A DNA stretch of 64,000 bases, taken from assembly GCA_022616415.1 (NCBI GenBank), contig JAKEEU010000438.1, forward strand, positions 1-64,000. Direction: 5' to 3'. Under the pieces are notes generated by a model. It saw nothing but the letters and a program-made list of their open reading frames with translations, was not told the DNA's origin and ran no database searches. The position numbers and the translations under genes were made by a program. This DNA is from Candidatus Zhuqueibacterota bacterium (GTDB lineage Bacteria; Zhuqueibacterota; Zhuqueibacteria; Zhuqueibacterales; Zhuqueibacteraceae). Each line of letters starts with the position of its first letter. Position 1 is the first letter of the stretch. Shown in pieces: positions 40,268 through 49,404 of this stretch.

Positions 40268-42310
40268 TTGGACAACCCCATTCTCACCCAAGCTCTCGTC
40301 ATTTTGTTATTGCCTCTGGCGGCATTCGTCATCCAAATCTTCTTTGGCAAACGCCTGCCGCGCCAGGGCGATTGGCTGCCCACCTCGGCGATGTTTATCG
40401 GGCTGATCTTGGCCATTATGATCTTTGGCCGCATGCTGGCCAATTATGATCCGGCCTTCAAAATCACTCACACGTTTGAATGGATTCGCGTTGGCGCGGT
40501 GAATATCAGCTTTGGCATTCTGATCGACAATCTCACCGTCGTCATGCTGGTCGTGGTGACGCTGGTCAGTGCGTTCGTGCATTTGTTCTCGATTGGCTAC
40601 ATGCAGGGCGATGTGCGTTACAGCCTCTACTTCGCCTACCTGGCGCTATTCAGCTTTTCGATGCTCGGATTGGTATTGGTCGATAATTTTTTCGGCATCT
40701 ACATTTTCTGGGAATTGGTCGGCGTTTGCTCGTATTTGCTTATCGGCCATTGGTATGAGAAGAAATCCGCCTCCGACGCCGCCATCAAAGCCTTTATCAC
40801 CACGCGCATCGGTGACATCGGCATGCTTATCGGTATCATGATTATTCTGGCCACGCTCGGTACGTTCGGTTTTGATGAGGTTTTCGCAGGCGTCGCAGAT
40901 GGTAAATTAAGCGGCGGGTTGTTGACCTTTGCTGGCATTATGCTGTTTTTCGGCGCCATCGGAAAATCAGCGCAATTTCCGCTGCATGTGTGGCTGCCGG
41001 ACGCTATGGAAGGCCCGACGCCCGTTTCGGCGTTGATTCACGCCGCGACGATGGTCGCCGCCGGTGTGTATCTCGTCGGTCGCACGTTTGTCTTTTATTC
41101 GGCTGACGCTTTGCTTTTCATCGGGGTGATCGGCGTCATCACCGCGTTCATCGCCGCGACGATCGCGATCACGCAGATGGATATCAAAAAAGTCTTGGCG
41201 TATTCCACCATCAGCCAGCTCGGTTATATGATTGCGGCACTCGGCGTCGGCGGTTATATGGCGGGCCTTTTCCATTTGATGACGCACGCGTTCTTCAAGG
41301 CGCTGCTCTTTCTCGGCTCCGGCTCGGTGATTCACGCCATGCACCACGCGTATCACGAATTGCACGATCATCATTCCGATCCGCAGGACATGCGCAACAT
41401 GGGCGGCTTGCGCACGAAGATGCCGATCACTTTCGCCGCCATGCTCGCGGCAACCTGCGCGATTTCCGGTGTGCCATTTTTCGCGGGATTTTTCAGCAAG
41501 GATGCCATTCTGGCTTCAGCCCTCGAAAAAGCGATGACGTCGCACAATCCTACGCATACGGTAATCTTCATTGTGCTTCTGGCCTCGGCTGGCATAACGG
41601 CGTTTTACATGTTTCGCCTGATGTATCTCACTTTCTTTGGCGAACCGGCGAAAAAGGAAGTTCATCACCACGCGCCCGAATCGCCCACGGTGATGACGGT
41701 GCCGCTGATCGTGCTCGGCGTGCTTGCCGTTGGCGGCGGTTACGGCCATTGGTTTGAAGACCTCGTCACAAAACCTGAATTGGCGGCGTATGCAAGCGCC
41801 GCCATCTCGCCGGAAGCCGCTCACGAAGCCGGACACGAGGCTGCACATACCGCGCACACGTTGGCGATGTGGCTTTCCATTTTTGTTGCCGGCCTCGGCA
41901 TTCTCGTCTCTACCGCTTTTTATTATTGGAAAAAATTCTCCGCGGATGCGGTTGCCGAGCGCTTCAAGCCCGTGTACAATTTCTTGTGGAACAAATGGTA
42001 TTTTGACGAGCTGTATGCCGCCACGGTGCTCGCCGGAACGCATCTGTTCAGCCGCGTTTCCGGCTGGTTTGATTTGAAAGTCGTGGATGGCCTGGTCAAT
42101 GGCGCCGCGAAAGTGACGGTCGCCGGCTCATGGCTCAGCGGCTGGCATGACAACAAAATCGTCGATGGCTTGGTCAATCTCACCGCGCGCATCGTGGGTT
42201 GGTTCGGCGCGACGTTGCGAGAAGTTCAAACCGGCCGCGTGCAGACTTATATTTTGATGGCGCTCGGCGCGGTGGTGTTGTTATATATTTTGCAGTTGGC
42301 GTTTGCGTAA
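40268..42310 (+). CDS. nuoL: NADH-quinone oxidoreductase subunit L
   Basis: The 680-residue distal antiporter-like subunit has the core FFGIYIFWELVGVCSYLLIG with the key Glu, FPLHVWLPDAMEGPTPVSAL, the Lys and His helices (ITQMDIKKVLAYSTISQLGY), MTHAFFKALLFLGSGSVIH, and a C-terminal lateral helix region. It starts at TTG 40268, 8 bp after GGAGGA. A His-rich stretch near residue 520 (AAHEAGHEAAHTAHT, in part) is a family-variable loop. It would pump protons as part of the membrane arm. Confidence 0.95.
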   Translation: MDNPILTQALVILLLPLAAFVIQIFFGKRLPRQGDWLPTSAMFIGLILAIMIFGRMLANYDPAFKITHTFEWIRVGAVNISFGILIDNLTVVMLVVVTLVSAFVHLFSIGYMQGDVRYSLYFAYLALFSFSMLGLVLVDNFFGIYIFWELVGVCSYLLIGHWYEKKSASDAAIKAFITTRIGDIGMLIGIMIILATLGTFGFDEVFAGVADGKLSGGLLTFAGIMLFFGAIGKSAQFPLHVWLPDAMEGPTPVSALIHAATMVAAGVYLVGRTFVFYSADALLFIGVIGVITAFIAATIAITQMDIKKVLAYSTISQLGYMIAALGVGGYMAGLFHLMTHAFFKALLFLGSGSVIHAMHHAYHELHDHHSDPQDMRNMGGLRTKMPITFAAMLAATCAISGVPFFAGFFSKDAILASALEKAMTSHNPTHTVIFIVLLASAGITAFYMFRLMYLTFFGEPAKKEVHHHAPESPTVMTVPLIVLGVLAVGGGYGHWFEDLVTKPELAAYASAAISPEAAHEAGHEAAHTAHTLAMWLSIFVAGLGILVSTAFYYWKKFSADAVAERFKPVYNFLWNKWYFDELYAATVLAGTHLFSRVSGWFDLKVVDGLVNGAAKVTVAGSWLSGWHDNKIVDGLVNLTARIVGWFGATLREVQTGRVQTYILMALGAVVLLYILQLAFA

Positions 42311-42327
42311 TTGATTTTTCGTAGTCC

Positions 42328-42419
42328 CCGCCCCTTGCCCCGCTCCGTCTTCATAACTTTTATATGGAAGCGGGACGGAGTGGGCGGCTGTCGAAGCAAC
42401 AGTGCCCCACAAGGGGGCA
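42328..42419. repeat. Palindromic element in the nuoL-nuoM gap
   Basis: Arms CCGCTCCGTCTTC (near 42340) and GAAGCGGGACGGAG (near 42367) pair across an AT-rich loop, and a smaller hairpin TGCCCC/GGGGCA lies at 42403-42419. Together they fill most of the 136-bp gap. Confidence 0.6.
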
Positions 42420-42446
42420 TGGCTACAATTTAAATCTGAGGAAGCA

Positions 42447-43994
42447 ATGATTTCAAACGTTCTCAGTTGGATCATCTTTTTGCCGGTCATCGGCGCGGTG
42501 TTGGTGCTACTGGTGCCGCGTTCGGAAAAGCAGACAAACATCATCCGCGCGATCTCGGCGGTGTTCACGGGCTTGCAGGTGGTGCTGGCCATTTACATTT
42601 TCATCCAATTCGACCGCAACACCTCGACGATGCAGATGGTGGAGCAAGTCAAATGGATACCGTCGTACAATATTTGGTACTTTATCGGTATTGACGGGCT
42701 TTCCGTGTCGATGGTGCTGCTCACGGCGCTGCTCTCGTTCATCTGCATCTTCGCCTCGTGGGGCATCGAGCGCGCGGTGAAAGGCTATTTCGCGCTCTTT
42801 CTCTTGCTCGACACTGGCATGATGGGCGTTTTCTGCGCGCTGGATTTTTTCCTCTTTTATATCTTCTGGGAAGTGATGCTGCTGCCGATGTATTTTCTCA
42901 TCGGCATTTGGGGCGGCCCGCGCCGTGAATATGCCGCGATCAAATTCTTCCTTTATACTTTGTTTGGCTCAGTGCTCATGTTGGTCGCCATGTTGGTTTT
43001 TTATTTTAATGTGAAAGATCCTGTGACCGGCGGCCATACCTTCAACATGCTGCACATGATGGATCAAACGCTGCACCAAGGCCTTCTCAGCCAGTTCAAC
43101 GTGCGCTTGCTCGCGTTTGCGGCTTTGTATGTCGGCTTCGCCATCAAAATCCCCGCGTTCCCGTTCCACACGTGGTTGCCCGACGCCCACGTTGAAGCGC
43201 CGACCGCAATCAGCGTGATTCTTGCCGGCGTGCTTTTAAAAATGGGAACCTACGGCTTGCTCCGCATTAGTTATCCGGTTTTGCCCGACGCGATGATGTA
43301 CAAGCCCTTTGCCTATGGTTTTGTGGTTATCGCTGTCATCAACATCGTTTATGGCGCGTTGTGCGCCATGGCGCAAAAAGATTTGAAGAAGCTGGTCGCG
43401 TACTCCTCCATCGGCCACATGGGCGTGGTCATGTTGGGCATGGCCGGCCTCACCCCGCTCGGCATGAACGGCGCGGTTTTGCAAATGTTCAATCACGGCA
43501 CCGTCACCGCCATGCTCTTTCTCCTCGTCGGCGTCATTTATGATCGCGCCCATCATCGCGACGTCGACGGTTTCGGCGGCTTGGCACATCAGATGCCGAT
43601 TTATACCGGCATCGTCACCGTGGCGTTTTTTGCCAACCTCGGCTTGCCTGGGCTTTCGAGCTTCATCAGCGAAGCCTTCAGCTTCCTCGGCGCCTTCAGT
43701 TCCACGGCGTTTGATTTAAAGGTTTATACTATTATTTCCACGCTCGGCATCGTTCTCGTCGCCGGTTACATGTTGTGGACGCTACAACGCATCTTCCTCG
43801 GCCAGTTGAATCCCAAATACGCCGACCTGCCGGAGATCAACGGCCGTGAATTGTTTACGCTCGTGCCGCTGGCGGCCATTGTCATTTTTCTCGGCATTTA
43901 CCCCGCGCCGGTGCTGAATCTTTTGGAAGTCACGTTGAACAATCTCGTCGTCTTCATGACGAAAGAAGCCCCGATGATATGGGGAGGAATGTAA
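42447..43994 (+). CDS. nuoM: NADH-quinone oxidoreductase subunit M
   Basis: The 515-residue antiporter-like subunit shows YFIGIDGLSVSMVLLTALLS, the Glu helix FYIFWEVMLLPMYFLIGIWG, FPFHTWLPDAHVEAPTAISV, the Lys motif AQKDLKKLVAYSSIGHMG and NHGTVTAMLFLLVGVIYDR. ATG 42447 follows GAGGAAG; the in-frame ATG at 42402 lies in repeat sequence. Fourteen helices are expected. It lies between nuoL and nuoN as in other complex I operons. Confidence 0.95.
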   Translation: MISNVLSWIIFLPVIGAVLVLLVPRSEKQTNIIRAISAVFTGLQVVLAIYIFIQFDRNTSTMQMVEQVKWIPSYNIWYFIGIDGLSVSMVLLTALLSFICIFASWGIERAVKGYFALFLLLDTGMMGVFCALDFFLFYIFWEVMLLPMYFLIGIWGGPRREYAAIKFFLYTLFGSVLMLVAMLVFYFNVKDPVTGGHTFNMLHMMDQTLHQGLLSQFNVRLLAFAALYVGFAIKIPAFPFHTWLPDAHVEAPTAISVILAGVLLKMGTYGLLRISYPVLPDAMMYKPFAYGFVVIAVINIVYGALCAMAQKDLKKLVAYSSIGHMGVVMLGMAGLTPLGMNGAVLQMFNHGTVTAMLFLLVGVIYDRAHHRDVDGFGGLAHQMPIYTGIVTVAFFANLGLPGLSSFISEAFSFLGAFSSTAFDLKVYTIISTLGIVLVAGYMLWTLQRIFLGQLNPKYADLPEINGRELFTLVPLAAIVIFLGIYPAPVLNLLEVTLNNLVVFMTKEAPMIWGGM

Positions 43995-43998
43995 ACAG

Positions 43999-44078
43999 CG
44001 TTAGCCGGTTAGCTCGTTCGCCAGTTTGCTTGTTGACAAGTTAACATATTAACAGGCAAACTGACAAACCGGCGAACA
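43999..44078. repeat. Inverted unit array in the nuoM-nuoN gap
   Basis: The left arm (GTTAGCCGGTTAGCTCG, then GTTCGCCAGTTTGCTTG) is mirrored by a right arm (AACAGGCAAACTGACAAACC, then GGCGAAC) with a short AT-rich centre. Units are 7-9 bp. Related sequence follows nuoN at 45608-45668. Confidence 0.8.
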
Positions 44079-44095
44079 GACTTTTGGAGATCAAC

Positions 44096-45604
44096 ATGGA
44101 TTTCACTGCACGCTTGCAGGACAATATCACCAGCCTCGGCTACTTTATTCCCGAGCTGATTCTCGTTGCGATGATGCTGGTGTTGATGATTGTGGACATT
44201 ATGATCAAGCGCGAGCAAACGCCGTGGCTCGGCATCATCGCCATCGTTGGCAGCATTTTGGCGTTCGTAGCGGTTTTGGCGCAATACTCGCTGCCGGAAA
44301 AGGGGCTGTTCAACAACATGATGGTCGTCGATCCCTTCGCTCTGTTTTTTAAATTGATTTTCCTCGGCAGCATGGTGATGGTGGTTTTTCTCTCGATGTC
44401 ATCGCTCGAGTTGGCTGGCCGCAATGTCGGCGAATATTTCATTCTGCTTACCGCCACCACCGTCGGCATGTTTTGGATGGCCTCGTCCACGAACCTGCTG
44501 ACGATTTTCATCTCCATTGAAACCGTGAGCATCACCTCGTTTGCGCTGGCGAGCTATTTGAAAACCGTCAAGCGCTCGAGCGAAGCCGGACTGAAATACA
44601 CGATCTACGGCGCGTTTTCTTCCGGCTTGATGCTGTATGGCTTTTCGTTGTTGTACGGCCTCACCGGCTCGCTGAACATTTACGAAATCGCCAAAATACT
44701 CACCAGCTCCAATCCCCACCAACTGACGCTCTTCATTTCGGTGCTGCTGATTCTCGCGGGCTTCGGTTATAAAATCGCCTCGGTGCCGTTCCATTTTTGG
44801 GCGCCGGACGTTTACGAAGGCGCGCCGACGCCGGTGACCGCTTTTCTCAGCGTCGGGCCGAAAGCCGCGGGTTTTGCGCTGCTGATTCGCTTTTTCAACA
44901 CCGGCCTTGCCACGACCACGGATGGCGCGATTTGGCAAGCCGTTGCCGGCATCAATTGGCCGCAACTGCTCGCGGTGATTTCCGCGGCCACCATGACGCT
45001 CGGCAACTTGATCGCCATCAAGCAGAGCAACATCAAACGCCTGCTGGCGTATTCGAGCATCGCCCAAGCCGGCTACGCGTTGATGGGCGCGGTGCTGCTG
45101 ACGCGTGAGGGCGTTTATGCAACAATGTTTTACTTAGTGGCCTATTACTTGATGAATCTCGGCGCTTTTCTCGTCGTCATCATTTGCCAGGAGTTGATCA
45201 AGAGCGAACGCATTGAAGATTATCGCGGCTTGGGTTTTCGCGCACCCGTCGTGGCCGCGGCGATGACGGTCTTTCTGTTTTCGCTCACCGGCCTGCCGGT
45301 AACCGTCGGCTTCGTCGGCAAATTTTATTTGCTCGCGGCGCTGGTGCGCGGCGGCGAGCAGTATATCTGGCTGGCGATCGTAGCCGTGATCAACACCGTC
45401 ATCTCGCTGTTTTATTACGCGCGCATTTTCAAGGCGATGTATCTCGAAACGCCCGAGGACGTGGCGTTGACCCGCTTGCCGGTTTCCGCTTCGGCCATCA
45501 CTTTGCTCGCCGTTCTCGTCGTGCCCACGGTTTTGTTGGGCGTCTTTTTTGAGAGACTGTTCAATTTCGCCAACTTGTCGGTGAAATTCTTTGCGGGCTT
45601 GTAA
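44096..45604 (+). CDS. nuoN: NADH-quinone oxidoreductase subunit N
   Basis: The 502-residue antiporter-like subunit ends the operon. It has the helix EYFILLTATTVGMFWMASST, the Glu motif TIFISIETVSITSFALASYL, FHFWAPDVYEGAPTPVTAFL, and the Lys segment KQSNIKRLLAYSSIAQAGYA. ATG 44096 follows TTGGAGA; the upstream TTG at 44084 is rejected. With nuoL and nuoM it completes the proton-pumping arm, but no NADH- or Fe-S-binding subunit is encoded here. Confidence 0.94.
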   Translation: MDFTARLQDNITSLGYFIPELILVAMMLVLMIVDIMIKREQTPWLGIIAIVGSILAFVAVLAQYSLPEKGLFNNMMVVDPFALFFKLIFLGSMVMVVFLSMSSLELAGRNVGEYFILLTATTVGMFWMASSTNLLTIFISIETVSITSFALASYLKTVKRSSEAGLKYTIYGAFSSGLMLYGFSLLYGLTGSLNIYEIAKILTSSNPHQLTLFISVLLILAGFGYKIASVPFHFWAPDVYEGAPTPVTAFLSVGPKAAGFALLIRFFNTGLATTTDGAIWQAVAGINWPQLLAVISAATMTLGNLIAIKQSNIKRLLAYSSIAQAGYALMGAVLLTREGVYATMFYLVAYYLMNLGAFLVVIICQELIKSERIEDYRGLGFRAPVVAAAMTVFLFSLTGLPVTVGFVGKFYLLAALVRGGEQYIWLAIVAVINTVISLFYYARIFKAMYLETPEDVALTRLPVSASAITLLAVLVVPTVLLGVFFERLFNFANLSVKFFAGL

Positions 45605-45607
45605 TGC

Positions 45608-45668
45608 TTGTTCGCCGGTTAGCTGGTTTGCTCGTTACCAGTTTTTAACCGGCTAACGGGCAAACCGC
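45608..45668. repeat. Inverted unit array after nuoN
   Basis: GGTTTGCTCGTTA pairs with TAACGGGCAAACC, and GCCGGTTAGC with the related AACCGGCTAAC, around ACCAGTTTTT. It resembles the element between nuoM and nuoN and could end the operon transcript, although there is no clean U-run. Confidence 0.75.
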
Positions 45669-45983
45669 AAACTACCCGTGAGAAAAATTTAACTTGCACT
45701 CTTCAAAAGATTTTCGTAGTTTCTTTCCATAGTCGTTTCCAAGCTCGGTAGTAGGCTATGACTGTAGGGAACGGCCGCCGCTTCTGATGAGTTCCACCTT
45801 GCCGCTCATCATGGATGACGTTTGTCCCAACCGGTGGGACGTTGATTGTGCTGTAGAGCGGGATCCATGCATATTTTTCAAGTTTCTCCTGCAAGCTTAA
45901 ATTGACAGTATGGCGCTGGCCGGGTTGCTGACGCACTCGCTCCAGCAAGGCCGCGTTATATCTTCACCATACGGGTATTTCTG
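45669..45983. other. Gap with one doubtful small minus-strand ORF
   Basis: The only ORF of note is 45703-45948 on the minus strand (81 codons, including VNLSLQEKLEKYAWIPLYS). It has no recognisable family, no clear Shine-Dalgarno sequence, and may be a gene fragment. I see no terminator or RNA gene. Confidence 0.3.
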
Positions 45984-47546
45984 ATGAACCGGAGAACACC
46001 ATCTTCCCCGCACCACATCTCTGAGGCTAAATACGGCCTTTTCCGGTTGAGCGCTTGGCGTCCGGCAGTGACCGGCCTTTTAGGTTGGCTGTGTTTTACG
46101 TTTCTGTGCAGTTTGCTCTTGATGCGCTGGCAGCACAAAAATGCGCCGCCGCATGATGATGGCCACGCTTCCATGGTTGATCCTAATCCGCCGGGGCTTT
46201 GGCGGCACTTTTCGTGGTTGAAATTGATGGGCGCGGCGCAACCCGAGGCGGCGTTAAATCAAAACGGCCCGAAGTGGGCCAATCTTGCCGGCTCGCCGTT
46301 CGCGGGTGCGCCATTCACAGGTTGGAGCGCCTTTCGTGGCGGGCGCAACAATGCCGCCGTGCCGGGCGCATATCCGCACCTGCAAGCTTTGGAGCGGCAA
46401 TTTTTCGATCTCATCAGCGCGTATCCGCATCTCGCCCATGCTTATCAAATCGGCCAATCCACCAGTTGGATGCAGCCGATTTGGGGCATAAGAGTTTCGT
46501 CCAGCCCTGATATTGATAAAGACGCGCCGGCGTTGCTGTTTACGGGAATTCATCACGCCCGCGAGCCGCTCGGCGCTTTTTTGTGCAAAGCGATTTTGGA
46601 AGAACTCCTGACCAATTATGGCAAAAGCGCCCGGCACACGCGATTGCTCGATAGCTTGGAAATCTGGCTGGTGCCGGTCGTCAACCCGGACGGTTACCAA
46701 TACATTATCCAAAATCAGCTTCAGTTTCCATGGTGGCGCAAGAATTTGCGCGACAACAACGGCGACGGCATTTTCGATCCGCTCGTCGACGGCGTCGATC
46801 TGAATCGCAATTATGATTTCAATTGGGAGGAAGGCGGCGACGGCAATCCGGCGAGCTGGTTTTTTCGCGGCGGCAGCGCGTTTTCAGAGAATGAGATTCA
46901 GTCTCTGCGGGATTTGGCCTTGCGCGAAAATTTCGTCATGGGCGTTTCGTATCACAGCTATGGCGAGTCGGTTCTCTACCCGTGGGGCAATTTCCATCGC
47001 GCCCCGGATCAGGAATTGATCTTTGACATTGCGCAACGCTGCGCCGGGCAAATCGGCCGGCTTTCCGGTGGCGGTTCCTACAATGTTTTGCCGCTCAACG
47101 GCCGCGTCGGCCAAAGCTCGATTTGGATGTACGGCGAATTCGGCACGATCGACTTCATCATCGAAACCGGCGAGGAATATTTTGCCGCGCCGGAAGACAT
47201 CCCGCGCATCGTCAAAGAGAACGTGCGGGGCGCGCTGTTTTTGATGGAGCGCGCGCTTTGCGGCGGCGTCACCGGCCACGTTCGCGATCGCCAGACCGGT
47301 AAGCCCATCGCCGCCGAAATTCACGTCACCGGCTGCGACGCCTCTTACGTCAAGTGCCGGCGTTCGGATGTTGCGCGCGGCCGTTTCGATCGTTTATTGT
47401 TTCCCGGCAATTACACGTTGGAGATTCGTGCGCCCGGCTATCAAGCTGAAACCATCAACGGTGTTCAAATTCATGGCGACCGCACGACGGTTTTGGAAAT
47501 TGCCATGACGAAGCAGCCGGCGATGACGCTGCCGAGCACGAATTAA
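45984..47546 (+). CDS. M14-family zinc carboxypeptidase with C-terminal regulatory-like domain
   Basis: The 520-residue protein has an N-terminal membrane or signal segment (GLLGWLCFTFLCSLLLM, about 30-46). The peptidase domain carries zinc ligands in GIHHAREPLGAF and later SYHSYGE, substrate-binding VNPDGYQYI and VDLNRNYDFNWEEGG, and the catalytic Glu in FIIETGEEYFAAP. From about residue 430 a carboxypeptidase regulatory-like beta-sandwich follows (GVTGHVRDRQTGKPIAAEIH). It probably trims C-terminal residues of peptides or peptidoglycan-like substrates outside the cytoplasm. It stands alone. Confidence 0.88.
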   Translation: MNRRTPSSPHHISEAKYGLFRLSAWRPAVTGLLGWLCFTFLCSLLLMRWQHKNAPPHDDGHASMVDPNPPGLWRHFSWLKLMGAAQPEAALNQNGPKWANLAGSPFAGAPFTGWSAFRGGRNNAAVPGAYPHLQALERQFFDLISAYPHLAHAYQIGQSTSWMQPIWGIRVSSSPDIDKDAPALLFTGIHHAREPLGAFLCKAILEELLTNYGKSARHTRLLDSLEIWLVPVVNPDGYQYIIQNQLQFPWWRKNLRDNNGDGIFDPLVDGVDLNRNYDFNWEEGGDGNPASWFFRGGSAFSENEIQSLRDLALRENFVMGVSYHSYGESVLYPWGNFHRAPDQELIFDIAQRCAGQIGRLSGGGSYNVLPLNGRVGQSSIWMYGEFGTIDFIIETGEEYFAAPEDIPRIVKENVRGALFLMERALCGGVTGHVRDRQTGKPIAAEIHVTGCDASYVKCRRSDVARGRFDRLLFPGNYTLEIRAPGYQAETINGVQIHGDRTTVLEIAMTKQPAMTLPSTN

Positions 47547-47930
47547 AAATGCGCTTGACCTTCAAAATATAGCTTCTTATATTTCTATTGAAAGCTGAAG
47601 TTCATAAAGATTCCGAGGCTCTCAACTAAAACCCGGCGGCGCTCATGCCTTCACGAATTCCATTGCAAGTTCTTTCCGTCAATTCCCCGATGGATGAGTT
47701 GCCCGGCGAGCTTGACTTGAGTGATTTGGTCGGCGACATGAAGCGATTATGGACAAAAAGCATAGCGCGGTTGAGTGAAGGCACGTCGTCGAACACACCG
47801 CCACGATTGTGATGCAAGCAGAAAGACTTTCAGTTCTTTACAGCGATCAACTTATTTTTGCTCTTGTGCGCGCGACAATAACGGTTACGCCGATATCTGA
47901 CTTCACTAAAATCAACGGAAGGGAGTGGTA
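47547..47930. other. Gap of 384 bp with two doubtful overlapping small ORFs
   Basis: A 55-codon ORF at 47645-47812 (contains LPGELDLSDLVGDMKRLW) and a 39-codon ORF at 47812-47931 overlap as TGATG, and the second ends as TAATG with the next gene. The chain looks like a coupled leader or a decayed gene. Neither matches a family that I know. GGAAGGGAG before 47931 is the Shine-Dalgarno sequence of the next gene. Confidence 0.3.
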
Positions 47931-48515
47931 ATGAAGAAGTTTTGGCAAGGTTTTGTTGCAGGTGCGGTGGTTACGCTTGTTGTTGTGGTAAACTTGTTGC
48001 CTTCGCGAGTTCCAGCCGGGCAGGCGCAGCAGGAAGCGTTTTATCAGGGAAAAACGGTTTATGTCAAAGCTGCGCAAGAGAACCTGCGCGCGGCGCCAGA
48101 GGCCAGCGGCGAAAAACTCGGCGTGCTGAACAAGGGCACGGCCATGGTGGTTTTGCAAGAGAAAGAGCAATGGCTGTTTGTGAATCTTCGCGGTTTTATT
48201 TGGAAAGAATCAGTGACCGGCGAGACCGGCATCTTTCGCGGCCAACCTTATCGCGCCGCGATGATTTTAGTGAAAACCGAGGCGGAAGCGCAGGATATTC
48301 TCAAGCAATTGCAAGCTGGCGGCGATTTCGCCAAGCTGGCGAGAGAAAAATCTATCGACCCGAATAGCAGCAAACGGGGCGGCGATTTGGGTGACGCTTA
48401 TCCGGGAGATTTTTTCAAAGAGTTCGAAACGGCGATTTTCGCTTTGAAAGCCGGAGAGCTTAGCGGCGTCATCAAAACCACCAACGGCTTTCACATTTTC
48501 AAACGCCTCAAGTAG
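47931..48515 (+). CDS. Exported SH3b-parvulin peptidyl-prolyl isomerase
   Basis: The 194-residue protein has a signal or anchor helix (FVAGAVVTLVVVVNLL), a bacterial SH3 segment (about 40-85, VKAAQENLRAAPEASGEKLG) and a parvulin-type rotamase domain (about 100-194): AMILVKTEAEAQDILKQLQA, GDFAKLAREKSIDPNSSKRG, GDLGDAYPGDF, and NGFHIFKRL. It likely assists folding of exported proteins. ATG 47931 follows GGAAGGGAG. The SH3b-PPIase pairing in so short a protein is uncommon. Confidence 0.82.
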   Translation: MKKFWQGFVAGAVVTLVVVVNLLPSRVPAGQAQQEAFYQGKTVYVKAAQENLRAAPEASGEKLGVLNKGTAMVVLQEKEQWLFVNLRGFIWKESVTGETGIFRGQPYRAAMILVKTEAEAQDILKQLQAGGDFAKLAREKSIDPNSSKRGGDLGDAYPGDFFKEFETAIFALKAGELSGVIKTTNGFHIFKRLK

Positions 48516-48952
48516 TTTTTATTTTAATCATTGACCGGTCACTCGCAGTGACCGATCGGTATCTCAAATTAGAAGCGGGTCACGCGGGAAGCGGCCTCAT
48601 ATTTCGATCCCTGCTTATGGGAGAGGCCGCTTATCCTATTGTAGCACAGATTGTGAGTCTGCCTTCTTTTTAAACTCTGCCCTCGAAATATCTGCTTTTG
48701 AGCTTAACTTCCTGTTATTTCCCAGTCTGAAAAATTTTTATTTTTTGCGTGAGTTTTTTCCCATTTTATGTGTCTTATATAATAGAAGGCCGCGTCGCCT
48801 TCGTTCGGCCAGGCTACAATGGAATGGCCTGCCGAAAGTCTCTACTTCCATACTCTATCCTCCCTTCGCGTGGCAGCGGCCTCCCGGTTGGCTGCTGCTA
48901 TGAGGAGGGAATTTTTTCAACTTTAACGCCCGATCTCGCCATCCCAAGCCGT
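48516..48952. other. Gap of 437 bp with hairpins and no gene
   Basis: A hairpin GGTCACTCGCAGTGACC lies near 48538, and a perfect 10-bp stem AAGCGGCCTC/GAGGCCGCTT (48589-48598 with 48623-48632) encloses a 24-nt loop. An AT-rich stretch near 48720-48785 contains TATAAT at about 48777. ORFs here are short and unlike proteins. A small RNA is possible but not supported by a family match. Confidence 0.4.
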
Positions 48953-49372
48953 TTACTGCACCTGTGGCTGGCTGCTCCGTAGACCATCGTCAGTACTACC
49001 AGTGTTCGTCCGCTCCTCCAATATTTTAACCACATGCGTGTATACTTCCTGCCAGCGCTCCGGACGCTCGCCGAAGTATTTGACCGCGGCTTCAAATTGC
49101 CGCCGGTTGACGCCGAGCGCGCGCAGCACGGAATCGGCGCGGGCAGCACGGGTGCTCACGTCATTTGCCTGGGGCCGGGTGAAATCGGCTTCCACTTCAT
49201 TGGCGAGCAGCACTTTCGTGTAGATTTCCGCAAAACGTTCCGGTTCTTGCAGGGGATTGGAAGCTTTGGAGGCGCAACCGAGGAGCAGCAAAGCCCAAAA
49301 AAAATTCGCCCACAGAAATATAACCCCCATTGAATTAAAAACAATAAGATTTTTTTTCTGCGAGATTTTCAT
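48953..49372 (-). CDS. Small lipoprotein, possibly DUF4296-like
   Basis: The 139-residue product starts at ATG 49372 (MKISQKKNLIVFNSMGVIF) and has a hydrophobic N-terminus ending in LLLLGCASKAS, a good lipobox with Cys near residue 33. The helical mature part (ERFAEIYTKVLLANEVEADF, then LRALGVNRRQFEAAVKYFGE) has the look of the DUF4296 lipoproteins of FCB bacteria, function unknown. The longer ORF to 49444 includes palindromic repeat sequence and is rejected. It follows rpe on the same strand. Confidence 0.6.
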   Translation of the reverse strand: MKISQKKNLIVFNSMGVIFLWANFFWALLLLGCASKASNPLQEPERFAEIYTKVLLANEVEADFTRPQANDVSTRAARADSVLRALGVNRRQFEAAVKYFGERPERWQEVYTHVVKILEERTNTGSTDDGLRSSQPQVQ

Positions 49373-49404
49373 TCTCGTGGACGAGGTCTTTATAAAAGTG
49401 GAGC

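Noticed and set aside
40967..45067. Several minus-strand ORFs opposite nuoL, nuoM and nuoN
   Set aside because: They are His- and Arg-rich shadow frames of membrane proteins, with no recognisable domains.
48516..48952. Small RNA or riboswitch in the long gap
   Set aside because: A strong 10-bp stem and other hairpins exist, but no conserved riboswitch core or terminator layout could be identified; similar hairpins occur all over the window as repeats.
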